Shown here piece after piece: positions 43,198-52,036 of a stretch of 64,000 nt of DNA (its first letter is position 1; each line of letters opens with the position of its first letter). This stretch comes from Pseudomonas sp. (GTDB taxonomy: Bacteria > Pseudomonadota > Gammaproteobacteria > Pseudomonadales > Pseudomonadaceae). The notes under the pieces are model-generated. The model ran no database searches, was not told the origin of the DNA, and was given only the letters and a program-made list of their open reading frames with translations. Location of the stretch: the NCBI RefSeq assembly GCF_002796985.1, contig NZ_PEKX01000012.1, positions 186,001 to 250,000 on the forward strand. Reading direction: 5' to 3'. The translations under genes were made by a program, and so were the position numbers.

Positions 43198-43932
43198 ATG
43201 AGCCTCCCATTCGATATCGCGGAAATCGCCGCGAGCTATGCCAGCAAATCCCCGCAGGACATCTTGAAGCTTGCCTTCGAGCACTTCGGCGATGAGCTGT
43301 GGATTTCCTTCAGCGGCGCCGAGGACGTGGTGCTGGTGGACATGGCCTGGAAGCTCAACAAGAACGTCAAGGTGTTCAGCCTGGACACCGGCCGCCTGCA
43401 CCCGGAGACCTACCGCTTCATCGAGCAGGTCCGTGAGCACTACGGCATCGCCATCGAAGTGATGACCCCGGACCCGCGCCTGCTGGAGCCGTTCGTCAAG
43501 GAAAAGGGCCTGTTCAGTTTCTTCAAGGACGGCCACGGCGAATGCTGTGGCATCCGCAAGATCGAGCCGCTCAAGCGCAAGCTGTCTACCGTCACCGCGT
43601 GGGCCACCGGCCAGCGCAAGGACCAGAGCCCCGGCACCCGCAGCCAGGTCGCCGTGGTCGAACTGGACGGCGCCTTCTCTACCCCGGAGAAACCGCTGGT
43701 CAAATTCAACCCGCTGGCCAGCATGAGCAGCGAGGACGTCTGGGCCTACATCCGCATGCTGGAAATCCCCTACAACAGCCTGCACGAGCGCGGCTTCATC
43801 AGTATCGGCTGCGAGCCTTGCACCCGCCCGGTGCTGCCGAACCAGCACGAGCGCGAAGGTCGCTGGTGGTGGGAAGAAGCCACGCAGAAAGAGTGCGGTC
43901 TGCACGCCGGCAATTTGATCAGCAAGGCCTGA
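43198..43932 (+). CDS. cysH: Adenylylsulfate (APS) reductase
   Basis: 244 residues. SFSGAEDVVLVDMA at the nucleotide site, ECCGIRKIEP and GCEPCTRP supply the four Cys of the [4Fe-4S] cluster that marks APS-using enzymes, and ECGLH near the C-terminus is the catalytic Cys. It reduces adenylylsulfate to sulfite with thioredoxin in assimilatory sulfur metabolism. An ATGGTTAT half-site shared with the cysB promoter region lies about 80 bases upstream. Confidence 0.94.
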   Translation: MSLPFDIAEIAASYASKSPQDILKLAFEHFGDELWISFSGAEDVVLVDMAWKLNKNVKVFSLDTGRLHPETYRFIEQVREHYGIAIEVMTPDPRLLEPFVKEKGLFSFFKDGHGECCGIRKIEPLKRKLSTVTAWATGQRKDQSPGTRSQVAVVELDGAFSTPEKPLVKFNPLASMSSEDVWAYIRMLEIPYNSLHERGFISIGCEPCTRPVLPNQHEREGRWWWEEATQKECGLHAGNLISKA

Positions 43933-44017
43933 GGCCTTACCCTCGGCTGACGGAAATTCCCAAGTCAGCCCGCAGCCCAGGATCGGACGCCTGCATGCCT
44001 GCGGCGGAGCCGATTCC

Positions 44018-44362
44018 ATGCGCATCACCCTGGTGAAGAAGGTCCTGGCCGATGGCCAGGACTGCCGCAAGTGCCGCGAAGTTCACGAACGCCTGGTCAA
44101 GGGCGGCTACCTCAATCGCATCGACCGCACCCTGGTCGCCGACGAGCGCAACCCCGCCAGCACCGGCTGGCTGGTTGCCGCCCAATACGGCGTGGATACC
44201 GCGCCCTTCTTCGTCGTCCGCCACGATGACGGCCGCGAGGTGGTCTACACGGTGTTCATGAGCTTCCTCCACGAAGTCCTCGAAGGCCGTGGCGAACTCC
44301 CGCTGGACTCCCGCGAAGCCCTGGCCGAACTGGCCCAGCGCGACGATCTCGACCGCCTATAA
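44018..44362 (+). CDS. Thioredoxin-like protein with CRKC motif
   Basis: 114 residues. MRITLVKKVLADGQDCRKCREVHERL has a CxxC redox pair at the start of a helix, as in thioredoxin/glutaredoxin folds, with VAAQYGVDTAPFFVV carrying the cis-Pro region (TAPF). It is downstream of cysH by 85 bases, so it could be a reductant or partner in sulfur assimilation, though this is inference from position. No signal peptide. Confidence 0.7.
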   Translation: MRITLVKKVLADGQDCRKCREVHERLVKGGYLNRIDRTLVADERNPASTGWLVAAQYGVDTAPFFVVRHDDGREVVYTVFMSFLHEVLEGRGELPLDSREALAELAQRDDLDRL

Positions 44363-44454
44363 GCGCACGCTTGTAAACGTCGACCTTGACGCTTTCTTGA
44401 TGGGTGATCGGCCAGACTGTTCACCCCTCTCCTGATGCACAAGGAAGCTTCACC

Positions 44455-45639
44455 ATGGCCGACGGCACGGACCGCACACGCCCGCGCATTCCTGGGACAG
44501 TCTGGGCGCTGGGTTTCGTCAGCCTGTTCATGGACGTGTCTTCCGAACTGCTGCACAGCCTGCTGCCGCTGTTCCTGGTCGGCAGCCTGGGGCTGAGCAT
44601 GGTTGCAGTCGGCCTGATCGAGGGCATCGCCGAGGCTACCGCGCTGATCGTCAAGGTGTTCTCCGGCGCCATCAGCGACTTCCTTGGCCGGCGCAAGGGC
44701 CTGGTGCTGTTCGGCTACGGCCTGGCGGCGCTGTCCAAGCCGCTGTTCCCGCTGGCCACTTCCGGCGAGACCATCTTCGCCGCACGCCTGCTCGACCGCA
44801 TTGGCAAAGGTATTCGCGGTGCGCCGCGTGATGCGCTGATCGCCGACGTTTCGCCACCCTCGATTCGCGGTGCGTGCTTTGGCTTGCGCCAGTCCATGGA
44901 CACCGTCGGCGCTTTCGCCGGCCCCGTGCTGGCCATTGCCCTGATGCTCTGGCTGGGCAACAACCTGCCGCTGGTGTTCTGGTTCGCCTGCATTCCAGCC
45001 GGTATTGCGGTGCTAGCCATCGTGTTCTTCGTCAAGGAACCGGAGCACGCCGAAGGCCCTCATCGCTTCCGCTCCCCCATCCACCGCGACGCACTGCGCA
45101 GCTTCCCGGCGCGTTACTGGTGGGTGGTCGGCATCGGCGCGGTGTTCACTCTCGCCCGCTTCAGCGAGGCCTTCCTGGTGCTGCGCGCCCAGGATATCGG
45201 CTTGCCGATGGCCTGGACGCCGGTGGTGATGGTGGTGATGGCGCTGCTGTTCATGTTGTCGGCCTACCCGGTGGGCTGGTGGTCGGACCGCACCGACCGC
45301 ACCGGCCTGCTGGCCATCGGCATGCTCCTGCTGGTGGTAGCCGACCTGCTGCTGGCCTGGGCCGACTCCACGCCGCTGATGCTCATCGGCGTGGCACTCT
45401 GGGGCCTGCACATGGGCTTCACCCAGGGGTTGCTGGCGACGCTGATCGCCGACACCACCCCGGCCGATCTCAAGGGCACCGCCTTTGGCATGTTCAACCT
45501 CGCCAGCGGCATCGCCATGTTGCTCGCCAGCGTGCTGGCCGGCTGGTTGTGGCAGAGCTACGGCGCCAGCTGGACCTTTCTTATCGGCGCAGCGCTGGCC
45601 CTCGCCGCCTTGCTGTTGCTGCGCTGGCGCATCCACTGA
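44455..45639 (+). CDS. MFS transporter, drug/metabolite type
   Basis: 394 residues with about 12 membrane helices. The TM2-3 loop reads GAISDFLGRRKG, with DRIGKGIRGAPRDALIAD in the first half and YPVGWWSDRTDRTG in TM8-9, close to the family annotated as MFS efflux permeases. The substrate cannot be told. ATG 44455 is taken because of AAGGAAG nine bases before it. Confidence 0.78.
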   Translation: MADGTDRTRPRIPGTVWALGFVSLFMDVSSELLHSLLPLFLVGSLGLSMVAVGLIEGIAEATALIVKVFSGAISDFLGRRKGLVLFGYGLAALSKPLFPLATSGETIFAARLLDRIGKGIRGAPRDALIADVSPPSIRGACFGLRQSMDTVGAFAGPVLAIALMLWLGNNLPLVFWFACIPAGIAVLAIVFFVKEPEHAEGPHRFRSPIHRDALRSFPARYWWVVGIGAVFTLARFSEAFLVLRAQDIGLPMAWTPVVMVVMALLFMLSAYPVGWWSDRTDRTGLLAIGMLLLVVADLLLAWADSTPLMLIGVALWGLHMGFTQGLLATLIADTTPADLKGTAFGMFNLASGIAMLLASVLAGWLWQSYGASWTFLIGAALALAALLLLRWRIH

Positions 45640-45653
45640 GGCGCGGCGCCTTT

Positions 45654-45745
45654 TGTAGGAGCGAGCTTGCTCGCGAACGGAATCACCGGCCACATCCATG
45701 CAGGGCAATTCGCGAACAAGGACTGGGCGTCCCCCTCGGCCCTAC
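45654..45745. repeat. REP pair 4 (long right-arm type, degenerate)
   Basis: Left arm TGTAGGAGCGAGCTTGCTCG; right arm TTCGCGAACAAGGACTGGGC then CCCCCTCGGCCCTAC, with several changes from the other copies. Confidence 0.8.
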
Positions 45746-45783
45746 CAAGAGCCACCTCAAGGCCCAGCCCTCCAGACAAACAA

Positions 45784-45817
45784 AAACGCCGCGTCCCCTT
45801 TTGGGATCGCGGCGTTT
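45784..45817. terminator. cysB intrinsic terminator
   Basis: AAACGCCGCG...CGCGGCGTTT stem; on the minus strand it ends in TTTTTG after cysB. Confidence 0.85.
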
Positions 45818-45853
45818 CCTCTGAGACCAGCGCCGATCAAGCGGCGCTTTGCA

Positions 45854-46828
45854 TCAGTAAACCGGCAGTTCGATGCCGTCGAACAGCTCGTCCAGCTCGG
45901 TCTTGTTGTGGCACTGCACGGCCTTGGCCAGCAGGTCGCGAGTCAGGTGCGGGGCGAACTTCTCGATGAAGTCGCACATGAAGCCGCGCAGGAAGGTGCC
46001 ACGGCGGAAACCGATCTTGGTCACGCTGGACTCGAACAGGTGGCTGGCGTCGAGCATCACCAGGTCGCTGTCGAGCTTCGGGTCGACCGCCATGTGCGCA
46101 ACGATGCCCACACCCAGGCCCAGGCGCACGTAGGTCTTGATCACGTCGGCGTCGGCGGCGGTGAACACCACTTTCGGCACCAGGCCGCGCTGATTGAAGG
46201 CTTCGTCGAGCTTGGAACGACCGGTGAAACCGAACACGTAGGTAACGATGGGCTGCTCGGCGAGCAACTCCAGGGTCAGCTTCGGCACCTTGGTCAGCGG
46301 GTGGCCCTGGGGCACGATCACGCAGCGGTTCCAGCGGTAGCACGGCATCATGATCAGGTCACCGAACAGCTCCAGCGCCTCGGTGGCGATGGCGAAGTCG
46401 ACGGTGCCGTCGGCGGCCATCTCGGCGATCTGCATCGGCGTGCCCTGGTGCATGTGCAGCGAGACGTCCGGGTATTGCTTGATGAAGCCGCTGATCACGC
46501 CGGGCAGCGCATAACGCGCCTGGGTGTGGGTGGTGGCGATGGACAGCGTGCCCTTCTTTTCGTTGGAGAACTCCTGGGCGATCTGCTTGATGCTCTCGAC
46601 CTTGCGCAGGATCTCGCCAGCGGTGGTGATGATGCGCTCGCCGGCTGGGGTAACGCGGGTCAGGTGCTTGCCGCTGCGGGCGAAGACTTCGACGCCCAAC
46701 TCATCTTCCAGCAGGCGGATCTGCTTGCTGATGCCGGGCTGGGAGGTATACAGGCTTTGGGCGGTGGCCGAGACGTTCAAATCGTGGTGCGCGACTTCCC
46801 AGATATAGCGCAGCTGCTGAAGCTTCAT
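45854..46828 (-). CDS. cysB: LysR-type regulator CysB
   Basis: 324 residues. Begins MKLQQLRYIWEVAHHDLNVSATAQSLYTSQPGISKQIRLLEDELG, the CysB helix-turn-helix, followed by an effector domain with TTHTQARYALP, the N-acetylserine/sulfate-binding segment. It activates sulfate-assimilation genes when sulfur is short. Upstream lies a palindrome AACCAT-ATTA-ATGGTT at 46883-46898 that could be its own binding site. Confidence 0.95.
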   Translation of the reverse strand: MKLQQLRYIWEVAHHDLNVSATAQSLYTSQPGISKQIRLLEDELGVEVFARSGKHLTRVTPAGERIITTAGEILRKVESIKQIAQEFSNEKKGTLSIATTHTQARYALPGVISGFIKQYPDVSLHMHQGTPMQIAEMAADGTVDFAIATEALELFGDLIMMPCYRWNRCVIVPQGHPLTKVPKLTLELLAEQPIVTYVFGFTGRSKLDEAFNQRGLVPKVVFTAADADVIKTYVRLGLGVGIVAHMAVDPKLDSDLVMLDASHLFESSVTKIGFRRGTFLRGFMCDFIEKFAPHLTRDLLAKAVQCHNKTELDELFDGIELPVY

Positions 46829-46882
46829 GGACTTTCCTCGAAATGAATGTCGCGACCCGCGATCAGGGGCTTGTCGTTTTAT

Positions 46883-46898
46883 AACCATATTAATGGTT
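46883..46898. promoter_or_regulatory. Palindrome upstream of cysB, possible CysB site
   Basis: AACCAT / ATGGTT around ATTA, in an AT-rich patch 55 bases before cysB. The half-site ATAACCAT reappears (as ATGGTTAT) upstream of cysH at 43113-43120. Confidence 0.4.
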
Positions 46899-46994
46899 TA
46901 AGGAATAAAACTAGACGTTTTTTTTCGCCCTGCATGCCATTCGTCTAAAGCCGCACAGAGAATCCGGGCTTGTCCGACGTATCGTCACATTCGT

Positions 46995-47480
46995 TCAGCG
47001 GTGCTGCAGCATCGGTACCAGATAGACCGGCACCTCGGCCAACTGCACCAGGCGTGCGGCAGTGCGCCCCAGCGGCGTGTTCTGGCCATCCCCATGGCTG
47101 TGACTGCCGGCGACGATGATGTCGACGTCCAGGCGCTTGGCCTCGTCAAGGATCACCATCGGTGCGTCTCCCTGCACCACCCGCACAGTGCGGATCAACT
47201 CGGCGTCCTGGCGCGCCTCCCCCAGCTCATCGCGAAACCCCTCCATCACGCGCTGTTCGATGCTGCCCATGACGTTGGTCAGGCCATTGGTGCGCATCTC
47301 GTTCAGCGTGCCTTCGTCCAGGTAGGTCTGCAGGACGGACTCGGCGAACAGCCCCAGCGGCTCCACCGCATGCACGACATACAGCTCGGCACCGTAGGCA
47401 CGGGCCAGCGAAAGTGCGTGCAGAAGGACGTAGGGGGCGTAAAGGCCGAGGTCAGTGGCGTAAAGAATCGTTCGGATCAT
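46995..47480 (-). CDS. Universal stress protein (UspA family)
   Basis: 161 residues of the Usp fold. IRTILYATDLGLYAPYVLLHALSLA at the N-terminus and the ATP-binding motif G-2x-G-9x-G(S/T)-like GSHSHGDGQNTPLGRTAARLV near residue 130. Stress-induced cytoplasmic protein of unknown specific role. It stands alone between cysB and the nucleotidase gene. Confidence 0.88.
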   Translation of the reverse strand: MIRTILYATDLGLYAPYVLLHALSLARAYGAELYVVHAVEPLGLFAESVLQTYLDEGTLNEMRTNGLTNVMGSIEQRVMEGFRDELGEARQDAELIRTVRVVQGDAPMVILDEAKRLDVDIIVAGSHSHGDGQNTPLGRTAARLVQLAEVPVYLVPMLQHR

Positions 47481-47576
47481 GCGGCCTCCTCGACTGCCAG
47501 CACGGCGGGGCCTATCCAGCAGCGTAGCAGGAGAACGCGCGCCCCTCCGAGAAGGCCGACTGTCGCGGCCGGATGG

Positions 47577-48488
47577 CTATCCGGCGACCTTCTTCTCGTT
47601 ACTCACGCCGTGGGGGACGTGGCCGGTCGCCACCACGTCTCGCGCCCTCTCGCAGTGCATCGGCTGATCGTCGAAAAACACGTCGGCGGCGAAGGCTTCG
47701 AGGAAGGCGGCTTTGTCCAGGCCACCCAGGAACAGCGACTCATCCAGGCGGATGTCCCACTCGCGCAGGGTGCGAATCACCCGCTCGTGAGCCGGGGCCG
47801 AGCGCGCGGTGACCAGCGCCGTGCGGATCGGGCAGGACTCCTGCGGGAAGGCCTGCTGCACGCGGTTGAGCGCCTTCAGGAAGGGCTTGAACGGCCCACC
47901 GCCCAGCGGTTCGCGGGCGGACTCGCGCTCGTGGGTCTGGAAGGCTTCCAGCCCACCTTGCTGGTAGACACGCTCGGAGTCGTCGGAGAACAGCACTGCA
48001 TCGCCATCGAAGGCGAAGCGCAGCTCGCCGCTGGCTTCCCGGCGGGTGCCGCCGGAAAGAATGGTCGCGGCGGCAAAGCCCGCTTCCAGTGCGTTGCGCA
48101 CGTCCTCTATGTGGGTGGAGAGAAACAGGTGGCAGTTGAACGCCTTGAGGTAGGGATACGGGCTACGGCCGCCGACGAAGGCGGCGCGGGAAATGCCCAG
48201 GCCGTAGTGCTGGATGGAGTTGAACACGCGCAGGCCGGTGTCGGCGCTATTGCGCGAGACCAGGACAACTTCCACCGGCGCACTGTCGGTCCCGCCGTTG
48301 AGGGCGAGCAGCTTCTGCACCAGGGCAAAGGCATCGCCCGGCGGCAGGACTTCGTCCTCGCGGTCGATCTGGTACTGGCGATAGGCTTCGACACCCTCGC
48401 TTTCATAGACCTGATGGCTTTCCCGCAGGTCGAACAGTGCCCGCGAGGAGATCGCCACCACCAGCTTGTCGCCCAGCCCTTTTGCCAT
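47577..48488 (-). CDS. Cytosolic 5'-nucleotidase (NT5C-type)
   Basis: 303 residues of the bacterial family related to eukaryotic cytosolic 5'-nucleotidase I: VAISSRALFDLRES, FVGGRSPYPYLKAFNCHLFLST, FAFDGDAVLFSDDSE (HAD-like acidic motif DGDAVLF), VVLVSRNSADTG and DVFFDDQ. It should dephosphorylate nucleoside monophosphates. Precedes no partner; the neighbouring panE-like gene is 17 bases upstream on the same strand, so the pair may be co-transcribed. Confidence 0.8.
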   Translation of the reverse strand: MAKGLGDKLVVAISSRALFDLRESHQVYESEGVEAYRQYQIDREDEVLPPGDAFALVQKLLALNGGTDSAPVEVVLVSRNSADTGLRVFNSIQHYGLGISRAAFVGGRSPYPYLKAFNCHLFLSTHIEDVRNALEAGFAAATILSGGTRREASGELRFAFDGDAVLFSDDSERVYQQGGLEAFQTHERESAREPLGGGPFKPFLKALNRVQQAFPQESCPIRTALVTARSAPAHERVIRTLREWDIRLDESLFLGGLDKAAFLEAFAADVFFDDQPMHCERARDVVATGHVPHGVSNEKKVAG

Positions 48489-48505
48489 GCTTCCCCCGGT
48501 ATCCG

Positions 48506-49453
48506 TCAGCGAGCCTGGTTGCGTGCGTCGATGAAACGCAGCGCGCGATACAGCGCCTCGATCTTCGGCAACTCACGTCCTGCCTTGCGCGCTGCTTCCA
48601 GCGGCGCGGCGTAGATCGCCCCCAGTTCCAGTGGCCGGCGCTGGGCGAAATCATGGTACATGCTGGGCAGGTAGTCCGGCATGGCGTCGGTGGAGCTGAG
48701 CATTGCGCCGACAATGCCCGGAGGCAGCGAGTACCCGCAAGCGGCGGCGCCAGCGATCACTTCCTCCATCAACTCGGCCACCAGGACGCGGCTGTCGGGG
48801 TTGTCCATGATCGCCCGCGAGCCGCTGTCGAGCAGCACGGAGAGGCCGTTGTAAGGGATATTCCAGACCAGCTTCTGCCAACGCGCCTGTTCCAGGTTGG
48901 GCATGGCGTTGGAGTCCAGGCCGGCGCTGCGGAACAGCGCGGCGCCCTCCTCCACGATCGCCTGGCTTGCTTCGGTCTCCTGCGCGGAGCCCGAGTGATA
49001 TCCGATGTTCACCCCACCGAAGGCCTGGTGTTCGATCACGCCCGGTTCAGCGCGGTGCACACAGATGAAGCACAGCCCACCCAGCAGGTGGATATGTTCG
49101 GGCAGCAGCGCACGCAACTCGTCTTCCACGGCAAGGCCGTTCTGCAGCAGCAGGACCTTGGCACCCTGCGCAGCGGCCTGAATGATCAGCGGCGCAAGGT
49201 CGGCGTTGCTGGTGGTCTTGGCGCCCACCAACAACCAGTCGCAGGGCGGCATCTTCGCCACGTCGTCGTAGGCATTTACCGGCGACAGGCTCAGCGCACC
49301 ATGTACCTGGCTGTTCAGGCGCAGGCCGTTCTGCGCGACGGCGGCGTATTCGCTGCGCAGCAGGAAATGAACGTCGTGGCCAGCGCGGGCCAGCATCAGG
49401 CCATAGAAACCGCCAATGGCGCCGGTTCCAATGATGCCGATTGGCAGATTCAT
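48506..49453 (-). CDS. Putative 2-dehydropantoate 2-reductase
   Basis: 315 residues of the ketopantoate reductase (PanE/ApbA) family: NADP-binding GIIGTGAIGGFYGLMLARAG, then LLVGAKTTSN, LLLQNGLAVE and WQKLVWNIPYNGL (with catalytic Lys). It makes pantoate for coenzyme A. Family members often include alternative reductases, so panE is not assigned. The ATG overlaps the stop of the upstream thioredoxin-like gene by one base (TGATG), so translation is probably coupled. Confidence 0.82.
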   Translation of the reverse strand: MNLPIGIIGTGAIGGFYGLMLARAGHDVHFLLRSEYAAVAQNGLRLNSQVHGALSLSPVNAYDDVAKMPPCDWLLVGAKTTSNADLAPLIIQAAAQGAKVLLLQNGLAVEDELRALLPEHIHLLGGLCFICVHRAEPGVIEHQAFGGVNIGYHSGSAQETEASQAIVEEGAALFRSAGLDSNAMPNLEQARWQKLVWNIPYNGLSVLLDSGSRAIMDNPDSRVLVAELMEEVIAGAAACGYSLPPGIVGAMLSSTDAMPDYLPSMYHDFAQRRPLELGAIYAAPLEAARKAGRELPKIEALYRALRFIDARNQAR

Positions 49454-49839
49454 CAAGGCAATTCCTCAGCAGGGCGCGACAGAGCCGCGCGCAGGGCTTG
49501 GATCAGAGGTTCGGGGCGCAGCGCCGCGTGGACGGCCCCCAGGAAATGGCCGTCGCGCACCAGGAACAGGGACGGCAGATGGAAGACCTCGTAGCGCTCC
49601 ACCAGGCCGCCGCTGTGCCCGGCGTCGATCCAGCACAGGCGGTCCACCGGCAGGCCGAACTCCGGCAGCACCTGCCGCGCCCAGCGACAGGTGGAGCAGC
49701 CCGCACCGGTGAAAATCAGCAGCGATACGCCCGGCAGCTCCAGCAGCCGGCGGTCGGCATCCAGGTCGGTCAGCTCCAGGGCCGGCACTATACTCAAGGT
49801 GCCGCCACTATAAAGATTGCAGTCGGAGCGTTCCGTCAT
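49453..49839 (-). CDS. Thioredoxin-like protein
   Basis: 128 residues with a thioredoxin fold: FTGAGCSTCRWARQVLP (CxxC active site) and VFHLPSLFLVRDG (cis-Pro, expected LPS). No signal peptide. The start is uncertain: ATG at 49837-49839 overlaps the start codon of the divergent PilZ gene (sharing CATG), and a GTG further in is possible. Overlaps the reductase gene by one base. Confidence 0.7.
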   Translation of the reverse strand: MTERSDCNLYSGGTLSIVPALELTDLDADRRLLELPGVSLLIFTGAGCSTCRWARQVLPEFGLPVDRLCWIDAGHSGGLVERYEVFHLPSLFLVRDGHFLGAVHAALRPEPLIQALRAALSRPAEELP

Positions 49840-50257
49840 GCGTCAGTTCCTGCGTCACCCTTGCGACCTTCCGGTCGAGCTGATCATCCGCAAGCAGACC
49901 TTCCTGCCGCGCCAGCGGTTGCACAATATCAGCCTCGGCGGTGTGGCGTGCAACTCACCGCGAGGATTTCGCCGCGGCACGTCCATCGAACTGCACATTC
50001 CCCTGCTGGGCGACGCCGCACGCTATCCAGGCATCGTCGCCTGGAGCCGCAAGCAGAACAGCGATTACCGCGTCGGCATCGCCTTCATCGACGAAGACAC
50101 CCTGTTTCGCGCGCGGATGATTGAGCAGGTCTGCCAGATCGAACACTACCGCCGCCAGCAGATGCTGACCCTGGGCAACGATCAGCCGATCGAGGATCTT
50201 GCGCTGGAATGGATCGCGCAGAACGCCGCGGACTTCCCATTGTTTTGCGCGGTCTGA
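49838..50257 (+). CDS. PilZ-domain protein
   Basis: 139 residues forming a stand-alone PilZ domain: RQFLRH (R-x3-R, residues 2-6) and NISLGGVA (D/N-x-S-x-x-G, residues 30-35). Both halves of the cyclic-di-GMP binding site are complete, so the protein should bind c-di-GMP. Ribosome site GGAG is at 49825-49828. Target process (motility or polysaccharide) cannot be read from context. Confidence 0.85.
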   Translation: MRQFLRHPCDLPVELIIRKQTFLPRQRLHNISLGGVACNSPRGFRRGTSIELHIPLLGDAARYPGIVAWSRKQNSDYRVGIAFIDEDTLFRARMIEQVCQIEHYRRQQMLTLGNDQPIEDLALEWIAQNAADFPLFCAV

Positions 50258-50281
50258 TCGCCGCCCCGCAGAAAGTGGCGC

Positions 50282-50305
50282 AAATGCCCGTGATCCGGGC
50301 ATTTT
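50282..50305 (+). terminator. PilZ-gene terminator
   Basis: AATGCCCG / CGGGCATT stem followed by TT, 24 bases after the stop. Confidence 0.7.
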
Positions 50306-50437
50306 CCTGCGTCGGCCCATTGTCGAGGCCACGCAGGAACGGTTAAGGTTCGGGTTCCCCTTAGCGACACCAATGCCTGCGCCCCATCGCACGGGGATTT
50401 CTGGCGGCCGGCACCCGTGACCTGATTGAGTACCACG

Positions 50438-51514
50438 ATGGCTGATTTACAGATCGACGACCTTAACGTTGCCTCCAACGAGACACTGATCACGCCGGAG
50501 CAGCTCAAGCGCGAAATCCCCCTCACCGGTGCTGCCCTGCGCACCGTCGCCAACGGCCGCCAGGTCGTCCGCGACATCCTCGACGGCAAGGACCACCGCC
50601 TGTTCGTGGTGATCGGCCCCTGCTCGATCCACGACATCAAGGCCGCCCACGAATACGCCGAGCGTCTGAAGGTGCTGGCTGCGGAAGTCTCCGACACCCT
50701 GTTCCTGGTGATGCGCGTGTACTTCGAGAAGCCGCGTACCACCGTCGGCTGGAAGGGCCTGATCAACGACCCGTACCTGGACGACTCGTTCAAGATCCAG
50801 GATGGCCTGCACATCGGCCGCCAGCTGCTGCGCGACCTCGCCGAGATGGGCCTGCCCACCGCCACCGAGGCACTCGACCCGATCTCCCCGCAGTACCTGC
50901 AGGACCTGATCAGTTGGTCAGCCATCGGCGCGCGCACCACCGAATCCCAGACCCACCGCGAAATGGCTTCCGGCCTGTCCTCGGCAGTCGGTTTCAAGAA
51001 CGGCACCGACGGCAGCCTGACCGTGGCGATCAACGCCCTGCAGTCGGTTTCCAGCCCGCACCGTTTCCTGGGCATCAACCAGGAAGGTGGCGTCTCCATC
51101 GTCACCACCAAAGGCAACGCCTACGGCCACGTGGTGCTGCGCGGCGGCAACGGCAAGCCGAACTATGACTCGGTCAGCGTCGCCCTGTGCGAACAGGAAC
51201 TGACCAAGGCGAAGATCCCGCTGAACGTGATGGTCGACTGCAGCCACGCCAACTCCAACAAGGACCCGGCCCTGCAGCCGCTGGTGATGGACAACGTCGC
51301 CAACCAGATCGCCGAAGGCAACAACTCCATCGTCGGCCTGATGGTGGAAAGCCACCTGGGCTGGGGTGCTCAGCCGATCCCGAAGGACCTGTGCCAGCTG
51401 CAATACGGCGTGTCGGTCACCGACGCCTGCATCGACTGGGACACCACCGAGAAGGCCGTGCGCAGCATGCACGCCAAGCTCAAGGACGTCCTGCCCAAGC
51501 GTCAGCGCGGCTGA
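50438..51514 (+). CDS. 3-deoxy-7-phosphoheptulonate (DAHP) synthase, class I
   Basis: 358 residues. VVIGPCSIHD with the catalytic Cys, MRVYFEKPRTTVGWKG, TEALDPISPQY, SHREMASGLSSAVGFKNGTDG, VDCSHANSNKD (metal ligand Cys/His region) and EGNNSIVGLMVESHL. It condenses PEP with erythrose-4-phosphate, the first step of aromatic amino acid synthesis. The type is the AroF/G/H group; which end-product inhibits it cannot be told. Start 50438 is the first ATG; a TTG at 50426 is not needed. Confidence 0.93.
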   Translation: MADLQIDDLNVASNETLITPEQLKREIPLTGAALRTVANGRQVVRDILDGKDHRLFVVIGPCSIHDIKAAHEYAERLKVLAAEVSDTLFLVMRVYFEKPRTTVGWKGLINDPYLDDSFKIQDGLHIGRQLLRDLAEMGLPTATEALDPISPQYLQDLISWSAIGARTTESQTHREMASGLSSAVGFKNGTDGSLTVAINALQSVSSPHRFLGINQEGGVSIVTTKGNAYGHVVLRGGNGKPNYDSVSVALCEQELTKAKIPLNVMVDCSHANSNKDPALQPLVMDNVANQIAEGNNSIVGLMVESHLGWGAQPIPKDLCQLQYGVSVTDACIDWDTTEKAVRSMHAKLKDVLPKRQRG

Positions 51515-51532
51515 CGCTCAAGGCACGAACGA

Positions 51533-51561
51533 AAAAACCGGGCTTATGCCCGGCTTTTTCA
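51533..51561 (+). terminator. DAHP synthase gene terminator
   Basis: AAAAACCGGGCTTATGCCCGGCTTTTT hairpin with a T-run. Confidence 0.9.
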
Positions 51562-51595
51562 TGTGCCCACCATCGCCGCGTGAGTTGAGGATCCC

Positions 51596-51671
51596 GTAGG
51601 AGCGAGCTTGTTCGCGAACCCAGAGCCGGCAACGCAGGCGTCAAGCGGTTCGCGAGCAAGCTCGCTCCTAC
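51596..51671. repeat. REP pair 5 (short type)
   Basis: GTAGGAGCGAGCTTGTTCGC and inverted GCGAGCAAGCTCGCTCCTAC around a 35-base centre, lying between two terminators. Confidence 0.9.
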
Positions 51672-51679
51672 AAATGGCC

Positions 51680-51712
51680 AATAAAAAGCCGGGCATCAGC
51701 CCGGCTTTTTAT
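51680..51712. terminator. Terminator of the GNAT gene
   Basis: AAAAAGCCGGGC / GCCCGGCTTTTT hairpin with A/T tracts on both sides, active on the minus strand. Confidence 0.85.
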
Positions 51713-51729
51713 TGGCAGTGATCCAACGA

Positions 51730-52014
51730 TCAGAGCGCGGTATCGGTGTGGCGCTGGCGACGCTCCAGGTAGCGCTCGACGTAGGAGCACGACGGGATGA
51801 CGCTGTAGCCCCTGCGCTCGGCGAACTGCAGCGCGTGTTCGGTAAGGGCGGCGGCGATGCCGCGGCCGCGCAGGCTGTCCGGAACGAAAGTGCGGTAGAT
51901 GTCGAGCGTCTGCTTGCCCAGATCCATGTAGGCCAGATAGGCACGATGGCCATCAACAGTCGTTACGAACTGGTGGCTGGTTTCATCATGCTGGATGGAC
52001 AACGACTCACTCAC
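51730..52014 (-). CDS. Small GNAT-family N-acetyltransferase (NATD1/YjdJ type)
   Basis: 94 residues. The acetyl-CoA binding pattern RTFVPDSLRGRGIAAALTEHAL (R-x-x-G-x-G/A) is clear, followed by GYSVIPSCSYVERYLER. Such short GNAT proteins modify small molecules or protein N-termini; the substrate is unknown. Its stop lies just inside the terminator and REP cluster. Confidence 0.82.
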   Translation of the reverse strand: MSESLSIQHDETSHQFVTTVDGHRAYLAYMDLGKQTLDIYRTFVPDSLRGRGIAAALTEHALQFAERRGYSVIPSCSYVERYLERRQRHTDTAL

Positions 52015-52036
52015 TTGCTCTCTCCTTCCGGGGTCC

